64,000 nucleotides of DNA from contig NZ_SRXX01000010.1 in NCBI RefSeq assembly GCF_004804315.1, positions 62,001 to 126,000 of the forward strand, given 5' to 3'. Below, piece by piece: positions 45,032-54,681 of this stretch. The stretch comes from Flagellimonas onchidii (GTDB lineage: Bacteria; Bacteroidota; Bacteroidia; Flavobacteriales; Flavobacteriaceae). Within the stretch, counting starts at the first letter, position 1. Every line of letters starts with the position of its first letter. The notes under the pieces were generated by a model that saw nothing but the letters and a program-made list of their open reading frames with translations, ran no database searches and had not been told where the DNA came from. The translations under genes and the position numbers were made by a program.

Positions 45032-45874
45032 ATGAGTATGGATAACAAACTTAACATATTGGTCAAAAAAGCCAATTCAGGTGATAGGAAGTCTTTGGAA
45101 TTGGTCATTCTTGAAATCAAGAATTTGGCATATAATCTGTCGCTTAAAATGTTGTTGTTTCCTGAAGATGCCAAAGACGCCACCCAAGAAATTCTAATAA
45201 AAGTAGTTACTCGTTTAAGTACTTTTAATCATCAAAGTCATTTCAAAACTTGGGTATATCGAGTTGCAACGAACTATCTTCTTAACCATAAAGGAAAAAA
45301 GTCAGTTGAATTTGCAATGCCTTTTGAGGATTATGCAAATCTTATCGATTCAGGTCAGTCAGATGTTGTTCGATATGCAACCAATGAGGGCGAGCTTTCC
45401 CTTTTAGAAGAGGAAGTAAAAGTCAGTTGTACACAAGGTTTGTTACTTTGCTTAAAATCAGAAGATAGGTTGGTTTATATCCTTTCTGAAATATTAGAAT
45501 TCAATGGTAATGAAGGTGCCGAAATTCTTGGAATCAACCCAGAGAGTTTTAGAAAGAAGTTATCCCGTTCGCGAGAGAAAATCAGAAATTTTCTGAATAA
45601 TAAATGTGGTTTAGCAAACGCTAAAAATCCTTGCAGATGCAACAAAAAGATTGATTTTTTAATCAATCAGAATGTAATCAATCCTAAAAGTTTACGATTT
45701 GCCGAGTTCACTCAAAGAAGTATCGATTTAGTCAGTCAGATTGGTAATTTGGAAAAATCCGTTGCTATTTATCATTCAACTCCAACTATTCCTGCGCCTG
45801 CAACGATTATGAAAGCCATAAAAGAAACCATTTTAATAGATAAGAAATATGATAAACCAAAACTTCGTTTTTAA
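45032..45874 (+). CDS. ECF-type RNA polymerase sigma factor with C-terminal extension
   Basis: A 280-aa sigma factor. Region 2 covers about residues 25-90 (EDAKDATQEILIKVV, FKTWVYRVATNYLLNH). Region 4 covers about 135-188 (LKSEDRLVYILSEILEFNGN, the HTH GAEILGINPESFRKKLSRSR). Beyond it an additional 90 residues carry C192, C201 and C203 (CGLANAKNPCRCNKK), a possible metal or redox site, and a helical tail. It is unusually long for an ECF factor. The next gene overlaps its end by 26 bp and encodes a membrane protein, so the two may act as a pair. They lie together between two repeat spacers. Confidence 0.85.
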   Translation: MSMDNKLNILVKKANSGDRKSLELVILEIKNLAYNLSLKMLLFPEDAKDATQEILIKVVTRLSTFNHQSHFKTWVYRVATNYLLNHKGKKSVEFAMPFEDYANLIDSGQSDVVRYATNEGELSLLEEEVKVSCTQGLLLCLKSEDRLVYILSEILEFNGNEGAEILGINPESFRKKLSRSREKIRNFLNNKCGLANAKNPCRCNKKIDFLINQNVINPKSLRFAEFTQRSIDLVSQIGNLEKSVAIYHSTPTIPAPATIMKAIKETILIDKKYDKPKLRF

Positions 45875-46292
45875 ACAATTTGCTATTATAACCTTAATTG
45901 TTAGTATTTGGATTAACATTTCTGAAGTGTTCCGTTATTTTGTTTTCGTGATGCCAAGAGTAAAGTCCTTTTTTGGAAATCAATATGGAATTGCAGAAAT
46001 GGATTTGGGGGTTTTTTCCATTTGGGGATTTTGGGATACGTTGTTGACGGCAGTTTTGATATTCATTTTTTGGTTGTACGCTAAATCTTTCGGCAATAAC
46101 AATAAGTCAGTTTTGGTTTCCAGCACACTGGTTTGGGTGTCAGTTTTCGTTATTTTTTGGGTTGCTACTGCCAATATGGGATTATCAAACTGGAAGATTC
46201 TTCTAATCACACTTCCTTTAAGTCTGTTGGAAATGATTGTAGGCGCTTGGATTGCCTCTAAATTATATGCAACTAACCGTTGGTCGTCTTAA
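45849..46292 (+). CDS. Four-helix membrane protein overlapping the sigma gene
   Basis: A 147-aa protein, starting MINQNFVFKQFAIITLIVSI, with four predicted helices (about 8-30, 52-75, 85-107, 115-137). Its ATG lies inside the last codons of the sigma gene, with 26 bp overlap, suggesting coupled translation. It has no recognisable anti-sigma domain. Function unknown; a membrane sensor or partner of the sigma factor is only an inference from the overlap. Confidence 0.7.
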   Translation: MINQNFVFKQFAIITLIVSIWINISEVFRYFVFVMPRVKSFFGNQYGIAEMDLGVFSIWGFWDTLLTAVLIFIFWLYAKSFGNNNKSVLVSSTLVWVSVFVIFWVATANMGLSNWKILLITLPLSLLEMIVGAWIASKLYATNRWSS

Positions 46293-46295
46293 CTT

Positions 46296-46305
46296 GTGGC
46301 TAACG
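46296..46305 (+). other. Inverse core-like site GTGGCTAACG
   Basis: It lies 4 bp after the stop of the membrane protein gene. It is the exact inverted copy of GTTAGCCAC at 44973-44981, so this 9-bp inverted pair brackets the sigma/membrane gene unit. A related TAACGTTTAAG occurs at 44625 after the previous gene. Confidence 0.5.
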
Positions 46306-46310
46306 TTTAA

Positions 46311-46575
46311 ACTAAAAATCGTTTTAATGATTCTTTAGCAACCGATAAGTGAAGTTCGGGAGATTTTCACAAAAAAATTAAGGCCAATTGACGGATGCCC
46401 TTTTTGAATTGATGAATTAGTGGTAAAAAATTGATTTGAGCTCTTTCCCTACCCTTCGACAGACTCAGGGTGACAGCAAAGGTGGACGAAGGATGGAAGG
46501 GATAGATTCCGTATCAAGTACGGAATGACATATTACACGGTTTTAGCCTTTCTGTCCACTAAAGTGGACACAGGA
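46311..46575 (+). repeat. MITE-like repeat, copy D
   Basis: It starts CTAAAAATCGTTTTAATGATTCTTTAGCA as in B, then CCGATAAGTGAAGTTC, the core CAATTGACGGATGCCCTTTTTG and GAATTGATGAATTAGTGG, and ends with the CTTTCTGTCCACTAAAGTGGACACAGG hairpin shared with copy A. Its interior includes GATTCCGTATCAAGTACGGAATGACA (46505-46530), another common small hairpin. Confidence 0.7.
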
Positions 46576-46649
46576 GTATCTAAAAAAATATGGTTTTCGT
46601 CAAACTGAACTTGTTTCAGTTTCTCATAAATACTTGGTCATATTGTTGA

Positions 46650-46675
46650 GATTCTGAAATAAATTCAGAATGACA
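46650..46675. repeat. Small hairpin repeat ending in AATGACA
   Basis: GATTCTGAA-ATAA-ATTCAGAATGACA forms an 8-9 bp stem. It has the same plan as the hairpin at 46505-46530. It lies 26 bp after the stop codon of the leftward glycosyltransferase gene and might also help end transcription, although no T-run is present. Confidence 0.55.
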
Positions 46676-46700
46676 TTTTACTTTAGACTTCAAAATACAA

Positions 46701-47909
46701 TCAAGCAACCGCCTCAGTGCCTGCTCCGCGTTGCGCGCGTTCCCATTTTACCGATTGGTTTCCTTTAATATATCTGCCAAATCCAAGATAAACGGACAGG
46801 TTCATGATAAAAAAGTAGTACGGGATAAAAAGTATTTTTAATCGAATCTGCCTGTTTTCCAAAAACCACCCCAACAAAGCGGCAGCGTAGAACAACACTT
46901 GCCCCCAAAATAGAATACTGAACAACCCTAGGAAAAACAGTCCTTCATTTTGTGCCAACACATAATTCATGGGAATAATTAAAAGCAATAATAGCGGAGT
47001 CAAAGTCCAGCGCAATACGCGATGAGAAACATATTGAAAGGACAACGTTCCATATTTGAAGAAATTCAACAATGCCCTCAAGCGAACCACAGACTGAATT
47101 CCTCCAGCTGAAATTCTGATTTTTCTTTTGAGCTCTTCCTTTACATTGGCCGAAGCGGTCTCAATAGCATAGGCCTCTGGATTGTATTGAATGGTATAGC
47201 CAGACATAGCAACTCGCAACGAAATGATAAAATCATCCAACAAGGTATCTTTTTCCACTTCTTGCCATAATTCTGTGCGAATGGCGAAAAGTTCTCCTGC
47301 TGCCCCGACTACGGAATAGAGTTCCGCATCCCATTTTTTGAGTTGTGATTCGTATTTCCAATACATGCCCTCACCAGCACCCGCTGCGCTATCAGCTTCT
47401 TTGGAATAGATTCGTTTTTCTCCGGAAACGCAGCCTACTTTTGGGTTTCTGAACAAGCTAACTATTTCCCTAATCGAATTCTTCCCTAAATCGGTATTGG
47501 CATCTGAAAAAATAACTATTGGAGTTTTCACGAATTGTACCCCACGGTTCATGGCTGCGATTTTTCCAGCTCTTTCATCTTTATGATAAACGGTTACACC
47601 TTCATATTGCTTTAATAAATCGGGAGTTCCATCATCTGACCCATCGGTTACCCAGATTTGGGTGACCTTATCTTGCGGATAATCCAAACTTTTGGAGTTT
47701 TTTATTTTCTGATCTAAAAAATCCTTTTCGTTAAACGCGGTAACAAAAAGGGTTACTTCAGGTTCATAATCTTCATTTCCTTGGAATGGTTTTGCCAATC
47801 CCAAAAGCCTCCTCACCTTGATTATAAGGAACAACAGGATTCCATATCCTAAATAGGAATAAAAAATAATAAACAACGAAATCCAGAAAATTACTTTTAA
47901 AACTTCCAT
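46701..47909 (-). CDS. Family 2 glycosyltransferase, membrane-bound
   Basis: A 402-aa GT2 enzyme with an N-terminal helix (residues 5-25), a cytoplasmic catalytic domain and three or four C-terminal helices, as in cellulose-synthase-like proteins. Catalytic-site motifs are TAFNEKDFLDQKI, WVTDGSDDGTPDLL, the DAN motif in IFSDANTDLG, and DDFIISLRVAMSGY. It probably elongates or starts a glycan chain at the inner membrane. It is the last gene of the leftward polysaccharide locus, separated from the acyltransferase gene by a 153-bp spacer full of hairpins. The sugar is unknown. Confidence 0.9.
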   Translation of the reverse strand: MEVLKVIFWISLFIIFYSYLGYGILLFLIIKVRRLLGLAKPFQGNEDYEPEVTLFVTAFNEKDFLDQKIKNSKSLDYPQDKVTQIWVTDGSDDGTPDLLKQYEGVTVYHKDERAGKIAAMNRGVQFVKTPIVIFSDANTDLGKNSIREIVSLFRNPKVGCVSGEKRIYSKEADSAAGAGEGMYWKYESQLKKWDAELYSVVGAAGELFAIRTELWQEVEKDTLLDDFIISLRVAMSGYTIQYNPEAYAIETASANVKEELKRKIRISAGGIQSVVRLRALLNFFKYGTLSFQYVSHRVLRWTLTPLLLLLIIPMNYVLAQNEGLFFLGLFSILFWGQVLFYAAALLGWFLENRQIRLKILFIPYYFFIMNLSVYLGFGRYIKGNQSVKWERAQRGAGTEAVA

Positions 47910-47936
47910 TATATCTCTTTAAAAATTATTTAAACT

Positions 47937-48044
47937 CCTTCCCTTTTAAAGGGAAGGTGGATTGATGCCATGCATTAAGACAGAAGGGATAATTTCACCC
48001 TTTCCGTCCACTCAAGTGGACACCTTTCCCTAAATAGGGAAAGG
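47937..48044. repeat. Intra-locus cluster of three hairpins
   Basis: CCTTCCCTTT / AAAGGGAAGG (47937-47957), GTCCACT / AGTGGAC (48006-48021) and CCTTTCCCTA / TAGGGAAAGG (48023-48044) form three perfect stems. The middle unit, CTTTCCGTCCACT...AGTGGACACC, is the same module as at the ends of repeats A and D. Lying between two co-directional genes, they look like mobile hairpin repeats that tolerate read-through. Confidence 0.75.
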
Positions 48045-48062
48045 AACTTAATCGCACCCCCA

Positions 48063-48698
48063 TTAAACAACTACCAATTCTTTTTCAACTCGTTCCCATT
48101 CCCCAGTATCAGGATTGAACGTCTTGATTACCTTAGCCGGATTGCCCACTGCAACGGAGTAAGGAGGAATGTCCTTGGTGACAACGCTCCCCGCCCCTAT
48201 TTGGCACCTTTTACCTATGGTAACGCCAGCTAGGACTACCGAGTTGGCACCGATATGGGCTTCATCTTCTATTACTGTTGGCTTGATATCCAAAGGTTGG
48301 TCACTTGAGTTTTTAGACCCATCTGCAAAGCCATGGTTAAAGCCCGAAACAAAGACATGTTGCCCCAATCCGGAACCATGTCCCATGACCACTGGACCAA
48401 TAACCACACTTCCAATTCCAACCCTTACCTTATCTCCCAGAATAACATCTCCAGAACCATTATTTACCGTACAAAACGACTCAATGGTCGTCAATTCTCC
48501 CACATCAAATCGATTCCAAGGAAAGACATCTATTCTACTGTTTCTTCTTATGGTGGAACCTTTGCCTCTTTTATGCTTGAGTGGATTCAAAAACCAGCGC
48601 ACCCATAACCTAGGTCTGGGATTCCGTTTGGGAGCAATTAATCTAAGCGCCAATTGCTTGGTTTTTGGGTTGGATTTTATCTTACTAACTATTCCCAT
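48063..48698 (-). CDS. Left-handed beta-helix (hexapeptide) acyltransferase
   Basis: A 211-aa acetyl/acyltransferase of the hexapeptide-repeat class. The repeat region spans about residues 60-190 ([40 protein letters not shown]). The catalytic His is probably within [12 protein letters not shown], and [21 protein letters not shown] is the classical C-terminal coil. It likely O-acetylates a sugar of the surface polysaccharide. It is 11 bp after the preceding glycosyltransferase gene. Confidence 0.92.
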   Translation of the reverse strand: MGIVSKIKSNPKTKQLALRLIAPKRNPRPRLWVRWFLNPLKHKRGKGSTIRRNSRIDVFPWNRFDVGELTTIESFCTVNNGSGDVILGDKVRVGIGSVVIGPVVMGHGSGLGQHVFVSGFNHGFADGSKNSSDQPLDIKPTVIEDEAHIGANSVVLAGVTIGKRCQIGAGSVVTKDIPPYSVAVGNPAKVIKTFNPDTGEWERVEKELVVV

Positions 48699-48709
48699 AA
48701 CTAAAGTTT

Positions 48710-49924
48710 TTAGGCCGTCTGCTGTTTTACTTTAAGAATGCAATTGTAAATCTCATTGACGTTGTTTTCCCAACTGTGCGACAATCCAAAGGCTCTCCGT
48801 TTTTCTTCCAACTCTGGAGAATTCTCAGCTAAAGCTTTTTCTATCAATTTCACATAGTCCTCAGCGGTTTCACCCAAGTAAGTATGGTCTTTAAAATATT
48901 CCATGGCCTTTGTGGCCGAAGCAACTGTTGGTTTTCCCATGGCCAAATACTCATCTATCTTTCGAGGGTAGTTCCCCATAGTGGCATCATTGATCAACTG
49001 CGGATTGATGGCCACATCAAAACCTTTGATATAATTGGGCAGTTCTTTGGCATCCCTGCTTCCCAAAAAATGAACGTTGTCCATTTCATGCAAAGTGGAA
49101 ACATTGAACATGTCATCTTCAGGCCCGACCAAAACAATACTCCATTCGGGTCTGGCCTTTGCCATTTCTTCCAAAAGGGAAATACTCAATCTTCTGCTGC
49201 TTAAAAATCCTACATAACCAATAATGGGTTTGGGAGTGGATTTTAAATCTTTTGGAATACCAATTTCCCGTAGCTGATCATTGAAAAGAGAAGTATCACA
49301 ACCTTGGCCCACCATATACGAATGATCTGTATACTGTTTGCCATATTCTGTATAAAGAGTAGAGTTGTTTACTACACAATCAGCATCTTTGATGAGTCTG
49401 GGTTCCAGTCGTACTCCATTTTTCCTCCAATAGGGGTTTTTGGTCAGATAGTCCCTCATATAATACACGTAAAAGGAGGGCTTCAACATCGTTTTTATAT
49501 GTTGCCCCAAGAACATGGAACTATCATTGAAGATGATATAATCCTTAAACCCCAATCTTTCTATCGCACTTTGTACATCTTTGGTAAAGCGCTTTGCATT
49601 TATTTTGTTCAGGGTATCAAAAAGGAATTGATTTTTTATAAAATTGATGGACTCCGTCATGGTCTTCGGATACAGATTCCATATACTTTCGTTTAATTGC
49701 ACCAAATCCGAATCTTGTCCTTTTTTGACCCTGATCCGCTTTTTTATTTTTTCTGTGTGCTTTTCCCGATGTCTTGAAATTCTGTCCATTGGAGGGTTTA
49801 CATACAAGACACGATTGTTTTTTGCGAACTCCGCAGCGATATTTTTGCAGTTACTGCCAATTTCAATATCCCAAGCTTGTATGCCCATTACAATGATGTC
49901 CCTATTTTTAATCATTTTGTTCAA
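48710..49924 (-). CDS. GT-B glycosyltransferase (group 1-like)
   Basis: A 404-aa cytoplasmic GT-B enzyme. The N-terminal half has [20 protein letters not shown] and [10 protein letters not shown]; the C-terminal half has [30 protein letters not shown] and the nucleotide-binding [20 protein letters not shown]. This layout is typical of glycosyltransferases in exopolysaccharide clusters (family 1/4). Its start overlaps the GT4 gene by 17 bp. The sugar is unknown. Confidence 0.88.
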   Translation of the reverse strand: MNKMIKNRDIIVMGIQAWDIEIGSNCKNIAAEFAKNNRVLYVNPPMDRISRHREKHTEKIKKRIRVKKGQDSDLVQLNESIWNLYPKTMTESINFIKNQFLFDTLNKINAKRFTKDVQSAIERLGFKDYIIFNDSSMFLGQHIKTMLKPSFYVYYMRDYLTKNPYWRKNGVRLEPRLIKDADCVVNNSTLYTEYGKQYTDHSYMVGQGCDTSLFNDQLREIGIPKDLKSTPKPIIGYVGFLSSRRLSISLLEEMAKARPEWSIVLVGPEDDMFNVSTLHEMDNVHFLGSRDAKELPNYIKGFDVAINPQLINDATMGNYPRKIDEYLAMGKPTVASATKAMEYFKDHTYLGETAEDYVKLIEKALAENSPELEEKRRAFGLSHSWENNVNEIYNCILKVKQQTA

Positions 49925-51074
49925 CTTTTAATTGATTGTGAACATCTTCATATAGTTCCAGCACATTCTTGGCCATAGATTCCCAAGAGAAGTGTTTTGC
50001 CCTTTTAATTCCTTTTTCGGCCAATACCTTGGCCAAAACCTTATCTTCCACTATAGCTCTAATCGCATTGGTAATCTCTAAAGGATTAAATGGATCTACC
50101 ATTAACGCGCTCCCCTCACCCGCTACTTCCGGCATGGACGAAGTGTTGGAGGTAATCACTGGTACTCCACAGGCCATTCCTTCAAGAATTGGGATTCCAA
50201 AACTCTCCCGAAGCGATGGATACAGGAATATCGCACTCTGACTTATGATCGCAGGCAAATCGGTATTGGAAACATATCCCGTTAAATGAATCAGTTCCCG
50301 TATCTCGCGTCCACCAGCAGTATCCAAAAGTTTGAGCAATTCCCCTTCATCATAATCCAACATCACCAATTTATATTGGCCTGGATATATCTTATTGAAA
50401 TCGGCAAAGGCTTTCAACACTCCCTTAGTGTTCTTCTTGGGATCCGTGTTCCCTAAAAAGAAAAAGAAATTATCAGGAAGCTTATATTTTTCTTTGGCTG
50501 ATGCTAGCTCACCCAAATCTGTAACTTTTTTGAAATGAGATCCGACGCCGTTATATATTGCCGTCAACCTGTCATCTTTAAACCCAAAATAGTTATTTAT
50601 GCGTTCTTTTTCATAGTTGGAGACAGTAATGACCTTCTTACTTTTTCGAATCACCGGAGGTACAAAATACCTTCGATACATATTGCCCAATTTCTGGTAC
50701 CATGTACCTTCTTTTTTGAAGAGACTGATACTTTCCAAATAAATAATGTCGTGCAATGTGGTTATAATCGGAACTTTAGAAAATAAAGGCCCTGTATTGC
50801 TTGTGCAGTGCAGTACATCACAACCTTCTTTATGGGCAGCTCTAGGCAGGGCGATTTGTTCCCATCCTGGATATCCCCATTTGCTATCCAGCTGAACAAC
50901 TTTAAAGTTGGGCGCATTTGGAATGCAGGTATCGTCGAAGTCGGGTTTCACAAAAACCACATATTCGTTTTTTTGGTCAATTCTTTGGAGGTTTTTGATC
51001 AACTCCAAAGCAACCATATCCATCCCGTGCTTCTTTTTTCTAAAAAGACGTTGTCCCTCAATTCCTATTTTCAT
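49908..51074 (-). CDS. Family 4 glycosyltransferase
   Basis: A 388-aa retaining GT4 enzyme. FFFLGNTDPKKNTKGVLKAF starts the C-terminal nucleotide domain and LRESFGIPILEGMACGVPVI carries the E-x7-E motif. The N-terminus has the GIEGQRLFRKKKHGMDMVAL acceptor loop. Adds a sugar from a nucleotide donor to the lipid-linked glycan in the cytoplasm. It begins 3 bp after the GT2 gene, and its end overlaps the next glycosyltransferase gene. Confidence 0.94.
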   Translation of the reverse strand: MKIGIEGQRLFRKKKHGMDMVALELIKNLQRIDQKNEYVVFVKPDFDDTCIPNAPNFKVVQLDSKWGYPGWEQIALPRAAHKEGCDVLHCTSNTGPLFSKVPIITTLHDIIYLESISLFKKEGTWYQKLGNMYRRYFVPPVIRKSKKVITVSNYEKERINNYFGFKDDRLTAIYNGVGSHFKKVTDLGELASAKEKYKLPDNFFFFLGNTDPKKNTKGVLKAFADFNKIYPGQYKLVMLDYDEGELLKLLDTAGGREIRELIHLTGYVSNTDLPAIISQSAIFLYPSLRESFGIPILEGMACGVPVITSNTSSMPEVAGEGSALMVDPFNPLEITNAIRAIVEDKVLAKVLAEKGIKRAKHFSWESMAKNVLELYEDVHNQLKVEQND

Positions 51075-51077
51075 TTT

Positions 51078-52286
51078 TTATTGACTGTTAATGGTTCCGT
51101 GCTGGGTGTGTATAAACTTCTTATTGGCTCCCTTTAATTTGAATAGAGACAAGAACATTACCGCAAAAGCTTTAGGTAAGGTCATTAATGCATTGAAGGT
51201 TGATTTACTGTAAAATTTCCTTGGAACCGCAAAGGCAAAAGCTAAAATGACCAAGCCAAAACTTGTATACCAAGCATATGCTGGCACCATCATCATATTC
51301 GATGGCCAAATCAAGTTTAGTATAAAGTATGCAAACGTAAGTACTGCTACCAAGCCCAATAGAAGCACTCTGGGTGGTGAAACCATTTGATAGACCTTGT
51401 CAAAAAAATCGATATTACCTTTGGTAAACAACTCCTTCAGGCCTGGCATAAAATACCTCCCAAAATAAACGAATTGTGCCGAGAGCCATCGCTTGCGTTG
51501 ATTGGCAAAAACTTCCGATTTTTGAACCTTTTCGTCCAAAACCAAAGCATTGTCCAAATACTCGATTTTGGTTCTATTCTTCAGAAGTTTCAATTCCAAT
51601 TCCTTATCAAAGCCGCCAACGGCTTTCACGTTTGCCATGGTGTTCTTAAAAAAGTAATAGTCAAATGCCATCCCTGATCCTATCAAGGCCGAAGAAAGTC
51701 CTACAACCCTATGCCCCTTTCTAAAAATGTGGTTATTGATCTCTTCACTGATCGCATCAAGAATGGCGAAAGAAGTATTGGTGTTTTTTGCAATACGGTG
51801 TCCCTGCACCACTTTGTATCCTTGGTTGAAGGCTTGATTGATTTTTTCGACAAAATCTTCTTCCATAATATTGTCCGCATCCAAAATCAAAGCCACATCG
51901 TAATCATCCCCGATTACTTTCATAGCTTGGTTGAGTGCTTTGGATTTGGTGCTCTTTTCAAACGAGACTTCTACTACCCTTAAGGGTAATTTGTGAAGTT
52001 TGTCCAAAGTGCTTTGCTGAAAAGAATCTGCAATGATTACAACTTCAAAAAGATGTGAAGGGTACGTCTGCTTCAATGCTTGCTCTGCCACGTCAACAAT
52101 TACACTATCTTCTTTGTAACCGGGAATGAGCACGGCAAACTTGCGTTGCTTCTTTAATATTTCTTTCTTTTTTCGGACTGAAAATAAGCCAGCAAAGGAA
52201 AAAAAGAATACATAAATGGATGCAAACCCGAAGTACCCTATTAAAAGTATTTCCAAACTATTGACCAAAATTTTGATTACATCCAT
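51078..52286 (-). CDS. Family 2 glycosyltransferase with QxxRW motif
   Basis: A 402-aa membrane GT2. One N-terminal helix (about 10-32), then the catalytic domain with VLIPGYKEDSVIVD, the DAD metal site in LILDADNIMEEDF, GSGMAFDYYFF and QRKRWLSAQ. This last is the QxxRW motif typical of processive synthases. Two or three C-terminal helices follow. It lies between uxs and the GT4 gene. It could make a repetitive linkage, or act once; the motif alone does not settle this. Confidence 0.92.
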   Translation of the reverse strand: MDVIKILVNSLEILLIGYFGFASIYVFFFSFAGLFSVRKKKEILKKQRKFAVLIPGYKEDSVIVDVAEQALKQTYPSHLFEVVIIADSFQQSTLDKLHKLPLRVVEVSFEKSTKSKALNQAMKVIGDDYDVALILDADNIMEEDFVEKINQAFNQGYKVVQGHRIAKNTNTSFAILDAISEEINNHIFRKGHRVVGLSSALIGSGMAFDYYFFKNTMANVKAVGGFDKELELKLLKNRTKIEYLDNALVLDEKVQKSEVFANQRKRWLSAQFVYFGRYFMPGLKELFTKGNIDFFDKVYQMVSPPRVLLLGLVAVLTFAYFILNLIWPSNMMMVPAYAWYTSFGLVILAFAFAVPRKFYSKSTFNALMTLPKAFAVMFLSLFKLKGANKKFIHTQHGTINSQ

Positions 52287-52312
52287 GTTATGTATCCGTA
52301 TTAGCTATTTAA

Positions 52313-53281
52313 TTATCCTTCTACCAATTCTTTAATTGACTTTTCCTTCAGCAGATTATCAAAGTACTCGATGGTCTTGCCCAATCCGGTCCTTAAATCC
52401 ACACTTGGCTCCCAGCCTTTCAATTTTTCTTGTGCAAGTGAAATGTCCGGTTTACGTTGCATGGGATCATCTGATGGCAACGGTAAGTGAATGATTTTCG
52501 ACTTAGAACCTGTTAAATCGATGATATTCTCAGCCAGTTCCAACATGGTGAACTCCCCAGGGTTTCCGATGTTGATAGGACCGATAAAGTCATCTTCGGT
52601 ATCCATCATTTTAATCATTCCATCGACCAAATCACTTACATATTGAAAGCTTCGCGTTTGGGTACCATCTCCAAAAATGGTGATATCCTTTCCTTGGAGC
52701 GCCTGCATGATAAAGTTGGAAACCACTCTACCATCATCCGGTTCCATTCTGGGACCGTAAGTATTGAAGATTCGTATGATCTTTACCAATACATCGTTGG
52801 AATTGTGATAGTTCACGAACAAGGACTCAGCACAGCGCTTACCTTCATCGTAGCATGAGCGTATTCCGATTGGATTGACATGTCCCCAATAATCTTCTGG
52901 CTGCGGATGCATCTCTGGATCACCGTATACCTCACTTGTTGAAGCTTGCAGAATCTTTGCTTTGATTCGTTTAGCAAGGCCAAGCATATTGATGGCTCCC
53001 AAAACCGACGTTTTAATCGTTTTGATAGGATTGTGCTGATAGTGCACGGGTGATGCTGGGCATGCCAAGTTATAAATTTCATCAACCTCAAGAAAATAAG
53101 GCAAGGTCACATCGTGACGTATTACCTCGAAGTACGGGTTGTCCATTAAATGGACAATCTTACTTTTTCTCCCTGTAAAGTAGTTATCCATGCTAACCAC
53201 TTCGTTACCTTCTCTTAAGAGTCTTTCGCATAAATGGGAACCTACAAATCCGGCGCCCCCGGTTACCAATATTCGTTTCAT
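52313..53281 (-). CDS. uxs: UDP-glucuronate decarboxylase (UDP-xylose synthase)
   Basis: An extended SDR enzyme, 322 aa, converting UDP-glucuronate to UDP-xylose. The NAD loop is [15 protein letters not shown], the YxxxK is YDEGKRCAE, and the highly typical [10 protein letters not shown] and [10 protein letters not shown] segments separate it from GalE-type epimerases. It follows the UDP-glucose dehydrogenase gene by 10 bp, so the two give a complete UDP-glucose to UDP-xylose route. No ArnA formyltransferase domain is present. Confidence 0.95.
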   Translation of the reverse strand: MKRILVTGGAGFVGSHLCERLLREGNEVVSMDNYFTGRKSKIVHLMDNPYFEVIRHDVTLPYFLEVDEIYNLACPASPVHYQHNPIKTIKTSVLGAINMLGLAKRIKAKILQASTSEVYGDPEMHPQPEDYWGHVNPIGIRSCYDEGKRCAESLFVNYHNSNDVLVKIIRIFNTYGPRMEPDDGRVVSNFIMQALQGKDITIFGDGTQTRSFQYVSDLVDGMIKMMDTEDDFIGPINIGNPGEFTMLELAENIIDLTGSKSKIIHLPLPSDDPMQRKPDISLAQEKLKGWEPSVDLRTGLGKTIEYFDNLLKEKSIKELVEG

Positions 53282-53291
53282 TATTCCCTCT

Positions 53292-54644
53292 TTAAATTTT
53301 TACGGTTTCTTTTTCTGTACTATTGATCACTTTTCTTCCTATGCTATAATAGGTGAATCCGATTTCGTCCATTTCTTCTGGGTCGTAAATATTTCTACCA
53401 TCAAAAATGAGTTTCTCGTTCATCAATTTTTCCAGAATCCTAAAGTTGGGCATCCTGAATTCAGACCATTCGGTAACCACAATCAATGCGTCTGCCTCAA
53501 TAATGGCATCATATTCATCTTTAGCATATTCAACTTTGTCTCCTAAAATGCGATGGGTTTCCTCCATAGCAACTGGATCATAAGCTCTAACAGTAGCTCC
53601 GAGTGCTTTTAATTGCTCTATAATTACCAAAGAAGGAGCTTCACGCATATCATCGGTTTTCGGCTTAAAGGCCAATCCCCAAAGTCCAAATTGTTTGCCT
53701 TTCAAATTCTCTCCAAAGTGTGCTTTTATCTTTTCAACCAATACTGATTTTTGGCGATAGTTGACATTTTCAACAGCTTTTAGAACTTCCAACGAATGAC
53801 CATACTCATCTGCAGTACGCACCAAAGCTTGAACATCTTTTGGGAAGCAGCTACCTCCATATCCTGTTCCTGGATAAATGAACTTGTTCCCAATTCTTGA
53901 ATCGGAACCTATACCTTTACGGACCAAATCAACATTGGCACCAACCAATTCACAAAGATTAGCGATATCGTTCATAAAACTAATCTTGGTCGCCAGCATC
54001 GAGTTTGCGGCATATTTTGTCATCTCTGAAGAGAAAATATCCATGAACAACAATGGGTGACCGTTCATCAAGAATGGCTTGTAAAGTCTACGCATTACCT
54101 TTTCGGCACGCTTGCTTTCAATACCCACTACTATACGGTCGGGCTTTAAGAAATCATCTACAGCACTTCCTTCTTTCAAAAATTCTGGATTAGAAGCCAC
54201 ATCAAAAGGAATTCTGACATCGCGGTTGGACAACTCTTCTTCAACAGCTGCTTTTACTTTGTAGGATGTACCTACCGGCACGGTACTTTTGGTGATGATT
54301 ACTTTGTAATCTTCCATATGTTGACCAATCTCCCTAGCCACTCCAAGGACATATTTTAAATCGGCACTTCCATCTTCATCTGGAGGGGTTCCCACGGCGA
54401 TGAAAACCGCATCACTTTCTTTGATTCCCTTCTCTAAACTGGTAGTAAATGCTATCCTTCCCTTGTCAATGTTTCTTTCTAAAAGTACATCCAATCCTGG
54501 TTCATAAATAGGTACTTCACCGTTTCGAAGTTTTTCGATTTTTTTCTCATCGATGTCAACGCAGGTGACATTTATACCTGTTTCTGCAAAACATGTACCT
54601 GTTACCAGACCTACGTAACCTGTACCAACAACTGTTATATTCAT
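53292..54644 (-). CDS. ugd: UDP-glucose 6-dehydrogenase
   Basis: Oxidises UDP-glucose to UDP-glucuronate with two NAD. The 450-aa length is normal. The NAD domain begins [29 protein letters not shown], the catalytic cysteine in [15 protein letters not shown] and [16 protein letters not shown] are all family hallmarks. It supplies Uxs and possibly a glucuronate-adding transferase. It lies 37 bp after the LruC lipoprotein gene. Confidence 0.97.
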   Translation of the reverse strand: MNITVVGTGYVGLVTGTCFAETGINVTCVDIDEKKIEKLRNGEVPIYEPGLDVLLERNIDKGRIAFTTSLEKGIKESDAVFIAVGTPPDEDGSADLKYVLGVAREIGQHMEDYKVIITKSTVPVGTSYKVKAAVEEELSNRDVRIPFDVASNPEFLKEGSAVDDFLKPDRIVVGIESKRAEKVMRRLYKPFLMNGHPLLFMDIFSSEMTKYAANSMLATKISFMNDIANLCELVGANVDLVRKGIGSDSRIGNKFIYPGTGYGGSCFPKDVQALVRTADEYGHSLEVLKAVENVNYRQKSVLVEKIKAHFGENLKGKQFGLWGLAFKPKTDDMREAPSLVIIEQLKALGATVRAYDPVAMEETHRILGDKVEYAKDEYDAIIEADALIVVTEWSEFRMPNFRILEKLMNEKLIFDGRNIYDPEEMDEIGFTYYSIGRKVINSTEKETVKI

Positions 54645-54681
54645 AATTTTAAAGTGTATTTAAGGTTTGCTATATGTTTAA

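Noticed and set aside
48169..48735. A 188-codon frame antisense to the hexapeptide acyltransferase
   Set aside because: It is explained by the codon pattern of the regular hexapeptide repeats on the other strand.
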